NCBI GenBank assembly: GCA_023451855.1
Contig: JAEXXY010000458.1
Span: 1-7,406 of the forward strand
DNA from: Actinomycetes bacterium
Lineage (GTDB): Bacteria > Actinomycetota > Actinomycetes > Actinomycetales > Dermatophilaceae
Length of the DNA stretch: 7,406 nucleotides
Reading direction: 5' to 3'
In this document: in pieces, positions 1-7,161 of the stretch
Layout: the number at the start of each line of letters is the position of its first letter
Numbering within the stretch: position 1 is the stretch's first letter
Notes under the pieces: generated by a model
Databases searched by the model: none
The model's input: only the letters and a program-made list of their open reading frames with translations
Told to the model about the DNA's origin: nothing
Program-made: the position numbers and the translations under genes

Positions 1-189
1 CCCACACCGCGGCGACAGCCAGGGGCGTCACGAGGACGAGCAGGTCGGCGTGCCGGCTCAGCGCGCCGACGACGGCGAACGCGGACGCGAGGACGATGGC
101 GCGCTGGTGCGCCGCCGTGGGGGCCCACGACCCGAGGGAGCGCCCGTGAGCCACGCCGACGCCCGTCACACCGCCGGTCTCGCCGCTGG

Positions 190-193
<4 letters not shown>
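1..193 (-). CDS. DUF58 family protein, N-terminal fragment (runs off window)
   Basis: This is the first 64 codons of a gene that continues beyond position 1. The start is ATG at 193-191, whose A overlaps the MoxR stop as ATGA (193-190), so it is probably translated by coupling to MoxR; I see no good Shine-Dalgarno of its own. The visible protein begins MTSGETGGVTG, has a polar stretch to about residue 30, and then two closely spaced hydrophobic segments (about residues 32-46 and 50-64), separated by SRHAD. This matches the two N-terminal membrane helices that usually precede the cytoplasmic VWA-like part of DUF58 proteins. DUF58 is the standard partner immediately downstream of MoxR. The family assignment rests on context and this topology only, because the diagnostic DUF58 region lies outside the window. 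Another membrane protein is possible. Confidence 0.65.
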
Positions 194-1230
<1,037 letters not shown>

Positions 1231-1237
1231 CTCTGGG

Positions 1238-1245
1238 TCCCTCTC
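1238..1245 (-). promoter_or_regulatory. Ribosome binding site deciding the moxR start
   Basis: The minus strand reads GAGAGGGA here, 7 nt before ATG 1230-1228. It lies inside the coding extension that the alternative ATG at 1251 would give, and therefore favours the shorter protein. Confidence 0.55.
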
Positions 1246-1254
1246 GGTCATGGG

Positions 1255-1836
1255 TTACCACTGCTCGATTCGTCGGAGGATCGGGTCCAGCGTGGCCGGA
1301 CGGTAGAGGTCGGACGGCGGCAGCGCGACGAGGAGCTGCCACAGCTCGGGGGGAGTGACGCCCTCGGACCAGCGTGGCTCGTCCTCGACGACGAGCCCGT
1401 GCCGGACGAAGAGACGCTCGCGGATGAGGTCCTGCAGCTGGACGTGCAGGTCGTGGACGAGTGCCTCACGCCCCTCGCCGTGCACGTCGGCCGCCTCGAG
1501 GCGCCCGGCGAGGTTGGTGACGCGGAAGTCGTTGCCGCGGCCACCGGAGCCGAGGTCGCCGTCGACGAGCGGCCACACGGTGCGCCCGAGCGAGCCGACG
1601 TGGTCGATGACGTGCCACGCGACGACGAAGCCGGCCACGAGGAGCGTGAGCAGACGCGGCGCGTCGGGCGTCAGGCCGAGCAGGGCGCTGGCCGCGACGA
1701 ACGCGAGCCACGTCAGCAGCACCGCCACGATGCGTCGCCGCCACGGGGCGAGCAGCTCCCGGAGCCCGGACACGTGACGCGCCGGCCGGGCCTGCGGGGG
1801 CGCGTGGCGTCCGCGACGTCCACGCTCAGCGGCCAT
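1255..1836 (-). CDS. Unrecognised two-pass membrane protein of the MoxR operon
   Basis: A 193-aa protein I do not recognise as a named family. It begins MAAERGRRGRHAPPQ, with a strongly basic N-terminus (residues 1-35). Two hydrophobic segments follow (about 36-54 and 61-79) with only a short TPDAP loop between them, so both termini should face the cytoplasm by the positive-inside rule. Residues 80-193 are soluble: a Gly/Asp-rich GDLGSGGRGNDF stretch, a likely helical part (EALVHDLHVQLQDLIRERLF, 124-143), and a C-terminal part ending DPILRRIEQW. The start is ATG 1836, giving an 11-bp overlap with the DUF4129 gene; GGGG lies just upstream. ATG at 1848 is an alternative that adds four residues. 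Its fixed place between a DUF4129 gene and moxR suggests a structural subunit or client of the MoxR assembly. That role is inference from position only. Confidence 0.85.
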   Translation of the reverse strand: MAAERGRRGRHAPPQARPARHVSGLRELLAPWRRRIVAVLLTWLAFVAASALLGLTPDAPRLLTLLVAGFVVAWHVIDHVGSLGRTVWPLVDGDLGSGGRGNDFRVTNLAGRLEAADVHGEGREALVHDLHVQLQDLIRERLFVRHGLVVEDEPRWSEGVTPPELWQLLVALPPSDLYRPATLDPILRRIEQW

Positions 1837-2548
1837 TGTCGGCCCCATCGGACGGGGCGCCGGTCTCGGCGCCCGCGAGGTCCTCGAGGTCGGCGAGCAG
1901 CACCTGCAGGTCGGCGACGGCGCGGTCGCGGTGGGCCTCACCGAGGTCGTGGACCGAGAAGCGGGCCTCGCGGTAGAGCGCGGCGAGGTCGGCGAGGCGG
2001 TCGCGGTCGACCTCCCACGTGCCGATGACGCGGGCGGTGTACTCGGTCGAGGTCTCGGCCGGGTCGCGAGGCAGGCCCGTGGCCGCCGCGGCCGTCTCGA
2101 GGTTGAGCCAGGCCGCGACGATGGCGTTGCGGGGCTCGCCGGTCAGCAGTAGGTCGATGCCGGCCCGGGCCCCGGCGAGCAGCTCCTCCGGCACCGCGGG
2201 CGCCTCGAACACCGGTTCGTCGTGTCGGAGCACCTTGGGGCGCCGGAGCACGGCGATGACGACCTGGGCGAGCACGGCGAGCACGCCGATCGCGACGAGG
2301 GCGATGACGACCTGGACGAGCAGCCCCCAGAGCGGGGACGGGGTGCTCGGGGTGATGTCCTTGAACGACGTGACGGGCGAGGCCGGCGGCGTCGAGGGCG
2401 CGATGGTCGTCGTCGGCACCTCCGAGAACGTCACGGTGGCGACGGGTCGTGAGATGACCGGGACGGAGGGGCCGGTGGCGGCCACGACGAGCGCCACGGC
2501 GACGACGACCCCGGCAACGGCAGCAGCGACCGTCCCCCGTCTCGACAT
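1826..2548 (-). CDS. DUF4129 domain-containing membrane protein
   Basis: A 240-aa protein, first gene of the minus-strand operon. Residues 6-26 form a hydrophobic segment after MSRRG (uncleaved anchor or signal). Residues 27-72 are a Thr/Pro/Ser-rich linker that should be extracytoplasmic. Residues 74-101 form a second membrane helix, followed by RRPK. Residues 124-222 match DUF4129, with the family's LNLETAAAATGLPRDPAET stretch (148-166) and the hallmark LYREARFS (191-198) before a terminal helix. DUF4129 domains are commonly found with transglutaminase, DUF58 and MoxR genes; their biochemical role is unknown. The start ATG 2548 was chosen because it sits directly before the first membrane helix. 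The frame is open upstream to 2734, but that would run back into valS. No Shine-Dalgarno is visible, while a TATCGT hexamer lies 7 nt upstream, so the mRNA may be leaderless. Confidence 0.9.
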   Translation of the reverse strand: MSRRGTVAAAVAGVVVAVALVVAATGPSVPVISRPVATVTFSEVPTTTIAPSTPPASPVTSFKDITPSTPSPLWGLLVQVVIALVAIGVLAVLAQVVIAVLRRPKVLRHDEPVFEAPAVPEELLAGARAGIDLLLTGEPRNAIVAAWLNLETAAAATGLPRDPAETSTEYTARVIGTWEVDRDRLADLAALYREARFSVHDLGEAHRDRAVADLQVLLADLEDLAGAETGAPSDGADNGR

Positions 2549-2555
2549 GCGGGTC

Positions 2556-2561
2556 ACGATA
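2556..2561 (-). promoter_or_regulatory. Candidate -10 element, leaderless promoter of the DUF4129-moxR operon
   Basis: The minus strand reads TATCGT (fits TANNNT) ending 7 nt before ATG 2548. A transcript starting at the usual 6-8 nt downstream would begin at or next to the A of the start codon. It sits in the AT-richest spot of the intergenic region. I find no convincing -35 hexamer, and no Shine-Dalgarno for the gene. Confidence 0.4.
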
Positions 2562-2608
2562 TTCCGCGCGGGACGACGCGTCGGGGCGACCCGGCCGATC
2601 GTTGCCGT

Positions 2609-2654
2609 CCTGACACGTTGGGCGGCCCGGGGCGGGACCGCCCGACGTGTCAGG
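2609..2654 (-). terminator. Strong stem-loop terminator of valS
   Basis: Arms at 2609-2625 and 2638-2654 are complementary over 17 positions, with a single T/G (plus) or C/A (minus) exception, around a 12-nt loop. The outer arms are CCTGACACGT and ACGTGTCAGG. The structure begins 15 nt after the valS stop. No T-tract follows on the minus strand, which is common for actinobacterial hairpins. It would insulate the following co-directional DUF4129 operon from valS transcription. Confidence 0.8.
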
Positions 2655-2669
2655 GCACGGGTGCCGGCG

Positions 2670-5324
2670 TCAGGCTCGAGCGCGGTCCTTCTCGACGGGC
2701 ACGAGGTCGGCGTCGCGGACCTCGATGCCGTCACCCTCGGCGTAGGCGAGGTCGGTGACGCGACCGCTGGCCCGAAGGTCCGCCTCGGCCGCGCGGACGC
2801 GCTCGAGCTCCTCGGGCAGGCCGACGAGGGTCATGGTGCGGATCTCGGCGCGCATGCCGAGCTTGGCCTCGGACTTGACCTTGCGGACCGACGCCAGGGC
2901 CTCGCCGACGGTCGCGAGCACGGCGGCGTCGCCACCGGCGGGCAGCGCGTCACGGGTGGGCCAGGACTGGCGGTGCAGAGAGCCCTCGCCGAACCACGAC
3001 CAGACCTCCTCGGTGGCGTACGGGATGAACGGCGCGAGCAGGCGCAGCAGGGTGTCGAGCGCGAGCCGCAGGGCCGCCCGGGCCGAGGCCGCCTCGGCCT
3101 CGCCCTGGCCGCCGTAGGCGCGGTCCTTGACGAGCTCGAGGTAGTCGTCGCAGAACGTCCAGAAGAACGTCTCGGTGACCTCGAGGGAGCGGGTGTAGTC
3201 CCAGGCCTCGAACCCGTGCGTCGCCTTGTCGACGACGTCGCCGAGCGCCGCGAGCATCGACAGGTCGAGGGGGTTGGTCACGGCCGCGCGCAGGTCGCCG
3301 GACACGTCGCCGAACCCGAGCGCGAACTTCGAGGCGTTGAGCACCTTGATCGCGAGGCGACGACCGACCTTCATCTGACCGGTGTCGTAGGCGGCGTCGG
3401 TGCCGAGGCGACCCGATGCCGCCCAGTAGCGCACGGCGTCGGCGCCGTGGGCCATGACGACGTCCTCGGGCGTCTCGGCGTTGCCCTTGGACTTGCTCAT
3501 CTTCTTGCGGTCGGGGTCGAGGATCCAGCCGCTGATGGCCGCGTTGCGCCACGGCACCGTGCCGTGCTCGAAGTGGGCGCGCGTCACCGTCGCGAAGAGC
3601 CAGGTGCGGATGATGTCGTGGGCCTGCGGGCGCATGTCCATCGGGAAGATCGCCTCGAACAGCTCGGCGTCCGAGCCCGGGCCCTCGCCACCGCGAACGG
3701 GCCAGCCGGCCGCGATCTGCGGCGAGAGCGAGGACGTCGCCCACGTGTCCATGATGTCGGGGTCGGCGACGAAGCCGCCCGGCACGCCGCGCTGGCTCTC
3801 GTCGTAGCCCTCGGGCACGTCGATCTGCGGGTCGACGGGCAGGGCCGACTCGGGCGCGAGGATCGGGTGGTCGTGGTCGGTCTCACCCTCGGCGGTGACC
3901 GGGTACCAGACCGGGAACGGCACGCCGAAGAACCGCTGGCGGCTGATGAGCCAGTCGCCGTTGAGGCCTTCGACCCAGTTCTTGTAGCGCGAGCGCATGA
4001 ACGCCGGGTGGAAGTCGATCTCGTCGCCGCGGGCCACGAGGGCCGCGCGAAGGTCGGCCTCGCGGCCGCCGTTGCGGATGTACCACTGACGGGAGGTGAC
4101 GATCTCGAGCGGCTTGTCGCCCTTCTCGTAGAAGTTCGCCTTGCGCTGGGTCTTCTGCGGCTCGCCGTCGAGGTCGCCCGACTCGCGCAGCGCGGCCACG
4201 ACGGCCTCGCGCGCGCTGAACGTCGTCTTCGTCGCGAGGTGCTCGGCGTAGAGCGCCTCGCCGGGGCCGCCGGCGAGCCACTCGGGCGTCTCGGCCTGGA
4301 GGCGTCCGTTGCGGGTGATGAGCGAGCGGATCGGCAGGCGCAGCTCGCGCCACCAGATGACGTCGGTGAGGTCGCCGAAGGTGCAGCACATGGCGATGCC
4401 GGCGCCCTTGTCCATCTCGGCCGCGTGGTGCGCGAGCACCGGCACCTCGACGCCGAAGAGCGGCGAGGTGACGGTCGTGCCGAAGAGCGGCTGGTAGCGC
4501 TCGTCGTCGGGGTGGGCGATCAGGGCCACGACCGACGGGATGAGCTCGGGACGCGTCGTCTCGATGAACACCGGCTCGCCGCCGTCACGGTGGAAGGCGA
4601 CGCGGTGGTAGGCGCCCGGGTAGTCGCGGGCCTCGAGCTCGGCCTGGGCCACGGCGGTCTGGAACGTCACGTCCCAGAGGCCGGGCGCCTCGCTCTGGTA
4701 GGCCTCGCCGCGCTCGAGGTTGCGCAGGAACGCCTGCTGGGCCACGGCGCGCGAGCGCTCGTCGATGGTCCGGTAGGAGATGTCCCAGTCGAGGGAGAAG
4801 CCGAGGCGGCGGAACAGCGACTCGAAGGCCACCTCGTCCTTGACGGTGAGGACGTCGCACAGCTCGATGAAGTTCTTGCGGCTGATCGGCTGCTGGTCGG
4901 CCGCCTTGATCGCCTTGCCCTTGGCGTCGACGCCCTCGCTGAACGGCGGCTCGTAGCCCTCGACGTAGGGGAGGGTCGCGTCACCGCGCACGCCGTAGTA
5001 GTTCTGCACGCGGCGCTCGGTGGGCAGGCCGTTGTCGTCCCAGCCGATCGGGTAGAACACCTCGAGGCCCTGCATCCGCTTGTAGCGCGCCATGCAGTCG
5101 GTGTGGGTGTAGGAGAACACGTGCCCGACGTGGAGGCTGCCCGATGCGGTGGGCGGGGGCGTGTCGATGGCGAAGACCTGCTCGCGGGGCAGCTCCAGGG
5201 CGCGGGTCCGGTCGAAGGCGTAGGTCCGCTCGTCCTTCCATACCTGCATCCACTTCTCCTCGAGGCCGTCGAGCGTCGGGCGCTCGGGGATCCGCCAGGT
5301 CGAGGGTGCAGGTGCGTCAGTCAT
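2670..5324 (-). CDS. valS: Valyl-tRNA synthetase (valine-tRNA ligase), archaeal-like type 2
   Basis: An 884-aa class Ia aminoacyl-tRNA synthetase that charges tRNA-Val with valine in the cytoplasm using ATP, with a CP1 editing domain that removes mischarged threonine. Seen: the HIGH-type motif HVGH (65-68) in TASGSLHVGHVFSYTHTD; GWDDNGLPTERRVQNYYG (94-111), the signature of the archaeal/type 2 subfamily rather than the GTDHAG form of typical bacterial ValRS; editing-domain TTRPE (256-260) and CTFGDLTDVIWWREL (314-328); SRQWYI (411-416); DIMDTWATSS (523-532); KMSKS (608-612); an anticodon-binding domain at about 690-820. The long C-terminal coiled coil of E. coli-type ValRS appears absent. Only five cysteines are present (77, 156, 313, 314, 725) and none forms CxxC. 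Start ATG 5324 has GGAAGGA 8 nt upstream; the frame is open to 5405, but that extension would overlap plsC. It is transcribed alone, with a strong terminator downstream. Confidence 0.97.
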   Translation of the reverse strand: MTDAPAPSTWRIPERPTLDGLEEKWMQVWKDERTYAFDRTRALELPREQVFAIDTPPPTASGSLHVGHVFSYTHTDCMARYKRMQGLEVFYPIGWDDNGLPTERRVQNYYGVRGDATLPYVEGYEPPFSEGVDAKGKAIKAADQQPISRKNFIELCDVLTVKDEVAFESLFRRLGFSLDWDISYRTIDERSRAVAQQAFLRNLERGEAYQSEAPGLWDVTFQTAVAQAELEARDYPGAYHRVAFHRDGGEPVFIETTRPELIPSVVALIAHPDDERYQPLFGTTVTSPLFGVEVPVLAHHAAEMDKGAGIAMCCTFGDLTDVIWWRELRLPIRSLITRNGRLQAETPEWLAGGPGEALYAEHLATKTTFSAREAVVAALRESGDLDGEPQKTQRKANFYEKGDKPLEIVTSRQWYIRNGGREADLRAALVARGDEIDFHPAFMRSRYKNWVEGLNGDWLISRQRFFGVPFPVWYPVTAEGETDHDHPILAPESALPVDPQIDVPEGYDESQRGVPGGFVADPDIMDTWATSSLSPQIAAGWPVRGGEGPGSDAELFEAIFPMDMRPQAHDIIRTWLFATVTRAHFEHGTVPWRNAAISGWILDPDRKKMSKSKGNAETPEDVVMAHGADAVRYWAASGRLGTDAAYDTGQMKVGRRLAIKVLNASKFALGFGDVSGDLRAAVTNPLDLSMLAALGDVVDKATHGFEAWDYTRSLEVTETFFWTFCDDYLELVKDRAYGGQGEAEAASARAALRLALDTLLRLLAPFIPYATEEVWSWFGEGSLHRQSWPTRDALPAGGDAAVLATVGEALASVRKVKSEAKLGMRAEIRTMTLVGLPEELERVRAAEADLRASGRVTDLAYAEGDGIEVRDADLVPVEKDRARA

Positions 5325-5332
5325 GCGGCCAA

Positions 5333-5339
5333 TCCTTCC
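5333..5339 (-). promoter_or_regulatory. Ribosome binding site deciding the valS start
   Basis: The minus strand reads GGAAGGA, 8 nt before ATG 5324-5322. This is the best Shine-Dalgarno in the left three quarters of the window. It settles the start against the longer in-frame ATG at 5405. Confidence 0.8.
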
Positions 5340-5358
5340 ATGCGGCGCGGGATGCCCT

Positions 5359-5381
5359 CGACCGGCTTTCGGTCGGCGACC
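5359..5381. promoter_or_regulatory. Overlapping inverted repeats in the valS/plsC divergent region
   Basis: CGACCG (5359-5364) and CGGTCG (5370-5375) are perfect 6-bp arms around GCTTT. The right arm also belongs to GGTCG-G-CGACC (5371-5381), so the two structures exclude each other. Because it lies between two divergent starts (79 bp apart), it could be an operator for both genes or a hairpin in the valS leader. Confidence 0.4.
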
Positions 5382-5390
5382 GCGGCAGGG

Positions 5391-5396
5391 CAGAGT
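5391..5396 (+). promoter_or_regulatory. Candidate -10 element, possible leaderless start of plsC
   Basis: CAGAGT ends 7 nt before ATG 5404. It keeps the A at position 2 and T at position 6 of a -10 box but is otherwise weak. TTTCGG (5367-5372) lies 18 bp upstream as a poor -35. No Shine-Dalgarno is visible at normal distance. Confidence 0.25.
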
Positions 5397-5403
5397 GTCC
5401 CCC

Positions 5404-6180
5404 ATGGAGCCGGTCTACTCGTCGGTCATCGGGTTCGCCCGAGGCATCTTCGCCCTTCAGGGCCTGCACTTCACGATCCTCGGCGACGAGAACGTGCCCC
5501 GCTCGGGTGGTGCCGTCATGACGGTCAACCACACCGGCTACTTCGACTTCGCCTATGCCGGGCTCGCGGCCCGGCGCTCGGACCGGCTCGTACGGTTCAT
5601 GGCCAAGGACGGCGTCTTCAGCCACCCGGTCAGCGGACCGCTCATGCGCGGCATGCACCACATCCCCGTCGACCGCACCGCCGGCGCCGCCTCGTACGAG
5701 GCCGCCGTCGACGCCCTCCGCGCCGGCGAGATCGTCGGTGTGTTCCCGGAGGCGACGATTTCCCGCTCCTTCGAGCTCAAGGCGTTCAAGAACGGTGCGG
5801 CCCGGATGGCCGCCGAGGCGGGCGTGCCGATCCTGCCGACCGTCATCTGGGGGTCGCAGCGGGTGTGGTCCAAGGGCCTCCCGCGTCGTCTCGGCCGCAC
5901 CAACGTCCCGATCCTCATCAACGTCGGTGAGCCGATCCCGGTGGCGCCCGACGCCGATCCCGACGACGTGACGGCCCGATACAAGGCCGTCATGCAGGAC
6001 CTGCTCGACGTCGCCCGCGCCGCGTACGAGCCTCTGCGTGGCGCCGACCTGCGCTACCTGCCGGCGAGCCTCGGCGGTACGGCACCGACGCTCGAGGAGG
6101 CCGACCGTCTCGACGCGCAGGAGGCGCTGGAGCGTCGTCGCCTGGCCGACGAGCGTCGTGGGTTCGCGACCGAGGACTGA
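5404..6180 (+). CDS. 1-acyl-sn-glycerol-3-phosphate acyltransferase family (PlsC-like)
   Basis: A 258-aa PlsC-domain acyltransferase, expected to transfer an acyl chain to lysophosphatidic acid or a related lysolipid at the inner face of the membrane. The four family motifs are in order: NHTGYFD (42-48; catalytic HX4D, H43 and D48), GMHHIPVDR (83-91), FPEA (114-117; motif III with Ala for the usual Gly, followed by TISRSFELKAFKNGAARMA) and VPILPTVIWG (141-150). A moderately hydrophobic stretch in the first 25 residues could associate with the membrane, but there is no clear transmembrane helix. Residues about 228-258 form a charged, probably helical tail. The FPEATISRSFELK form is one I associate with actinobacterial PlsC paralogues, so the acceptor may be something other than lysophosphatidic acid. 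Start ATG 5404 begins MEPVYSS; the open extension upstream would overlap valS. The DUF2344 gene follows after 31 bp. Confidence 0.93.
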   Translation: MEPVYSSVIGFARGIFALQGLHFTILGDENVPRSGGAVMTVNHTGYFDFAYAGLAARRSDRLVRFMAKDGVFSHPVSGPLMRGMHHIPVDRTAGAASYEAAVDALRAGEIVGVFPEATISRSFELKAFKNGAARMAAEAGVPILPTVIWGSQRVWSKGLPRRLGRTNVPILINVGEPIPVAPDADPDDVTARYKAVMQDLLDVARAAYEPLRGADLRYLPASLGGTAPTLEEADRLDAQEALERRRLADERRGFATED

Positions 6181-6198
6181 CGCCGTTCGCGACGCCGG

Positions 6199-6204
6199 TA
6201 GCCT
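6199..6204 (+). promoter_or_regulatory. Candidate -10 element, leaderless start of the DUF2344 gene
   Basis: TAGCCT (fits TANNNT) ends 7 nt before ATG 6212, in the 31-bp gap after plsC. No Shine-Dalgarno precedes the start codon. CTGACG at 6178-6183 is a weak -35 with a short 15-bp spacer. Read-through from plsC would also be possible. Confidence 0.35.
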
Positions 6205-6211
6205 TCGGCGC

Positions 6212-6994
6212 ATGGCTCGTCAGGCTCGTCAGCGCGTCCCCGAGGGTCCGCCCCCGGCCCCCGCCGTCCAGAAGCTCCGCATCCGCTACACCAAGCGGGG
6301 ACGCCTGCGTTTCACCTCGAGCCGCGACTTCCAGCGTGCCCTGGAACGGGCGCTGCGCCGGGCCGACGTGCCGATGGCCTTCTCGGCCGGCTTCCACCCG
6401 CACCCGAAGATCAGCTACGCGAACGCGGCCGCGACGGGCACGGCGTCCGAGGCGGAGTACGTCGAGATCGCCGTCACCTCCCGCGTCGACCCGGAGTCGG
6501 TGCGGGCCGCCCTCGACGAGGCCCTGCCCGACGGCATCGACATCGTCGAGGTCGTCGAGGCGGCCCCCGGCGCGCTCGCCGACCGGCTCGAGGCCAGCGA
6601 CTGGCTCCTCGTCTGGACCGGGCTGCCCGTCGACGTGCTCGCCCACGCGGTCGAGGCCCTCCTCGCCCGTGAGGTCGCCGAGGTGACGCGCGTGACGAAG
6701 TCGGGCCCACGGACCTTCGACGTGCGCGGGGCGATCGTCTCCGCCCGCACCGGGCGCCCGTCCGACACGGCCGGCGTGAGCGACGACGTGGCCGCCTCGC
6801 TCGCTATCCCGGCCGACTGTGCGATACTGCGCATGGTCGTACGACACACCACACCTGCCGTACGCCCCGACGACATTCTGACCGCGCTGCGTGAGATCGC
6901 CGACCTGCAGCCTCCGCGTCCACCACTGGTGACGCGTCTGGCGCAGGGACCGCTCGACACCGCAACCGCGAGGGTGACCGACCCACTGACATGA
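6212..6994 (+). CDS. DUF2344 / TIGR03936 family radical SAM-associated protein
   Basis: A 260-aa protein of the family known from its link to radical SAM proteins (TIGR03936, DUF2344); its biochemical role is unknown. The family hallmark is clear at residues 21-70: KLRIRYTKRGRLRFTSSRDF, then QRALERALRRADVPMAFSAG and FHPHPKISYA. The C-terminal part has ILRMVVRHTTPAVRPDDILTALREI (205-229) and PPLVTRLAQGPLD (237-249), which I also recognise from the family. Length is normal for actinobacterial members. Start ATG 6212 is followed by a perfect 9-bp tandem duplication (GGCTCGTCA twice, 6214-6231) that encodes ARQARQ. In many actinobacteria this gene lies between a B12-binding radical SAM gene (TIGR03960) and rne; here rne follows, but plsC takes the upstream place. 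No signal peptide or membrane segment is seen. Confidence 0.92.
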   Translation: MARQARQRVPEGPPPAPAVQKLRIRYTKRGRLRFTSSRDFQRALERALRRADVPMAFSAGFHPHPKISYANAAATGTASEAEYVEIAVTSRVDPESVRAALDEALPDGIDIVEVVEAAPGALADRLEASDWLLVWTGLPVDVLAHAVEALLAREVAEVTRVTKSGPRTFDVRGAIVSARTGRPSDTAGVSDDVAASLAIPADCAILRMVVRHTTPAVRPDDILTALREIADLQPPRPPLVTRLAQGPLDTATARVTDPLT

Positions 6995-7161
6995 CCAACC
7001 GGCCATGACGGCGAACCGGCTGCCGACGAGAACGCCGACGGCACGAGGAACCGGGGCCGCGCCCAGCGCGAACCGGGACCGGGTGTAACGCATCGACTTC
7101 CGTCACGGGTCACACCGGGACGACTCAACCCGCGTTTCGAGCGGTGGCGACGGCCCAGGCC

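Noticed and set aside
5325..5403. T-box or tRNA-sensing leader for valS
   Set aside because: At most 79 nt is available, too short for a T-box, and I see no conserved T-box sequence; only small inverted repeats are present.
2019..5930. A 3.9-kb stop-free plus-strand frame (1303 codons) antisense to valS and running into plsC
   Set aside because: It is the mirror of valS codon usage in G+C-rich DNA. Its translation is low-complexity Arg/Gly/Val/Leu/Glu-rich without any domain, and it crosses gene boundaries and the valS terminator.
6181..6211. Possible small terminator after plsC (CGCCG ... CGGCG, 6193-6210)
   Set aside because: Only a 5-bp stem in very G+C-rich sequence, with no T-tract, overlapping the candidate -10 of the next gene.
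6823..6845. GATACT followed by ATG 6833 and the perfect palindrome GTCGTACGAC (6836-6845) inside the DUF2344 gene, as an internal promoter or operator for rne
   Set aside because: The residues encoded there (ILRMVVRHTTP) are a conserved part of the protein, no -35 is visible, and a 10-bp palindrome alone is weak evidence.
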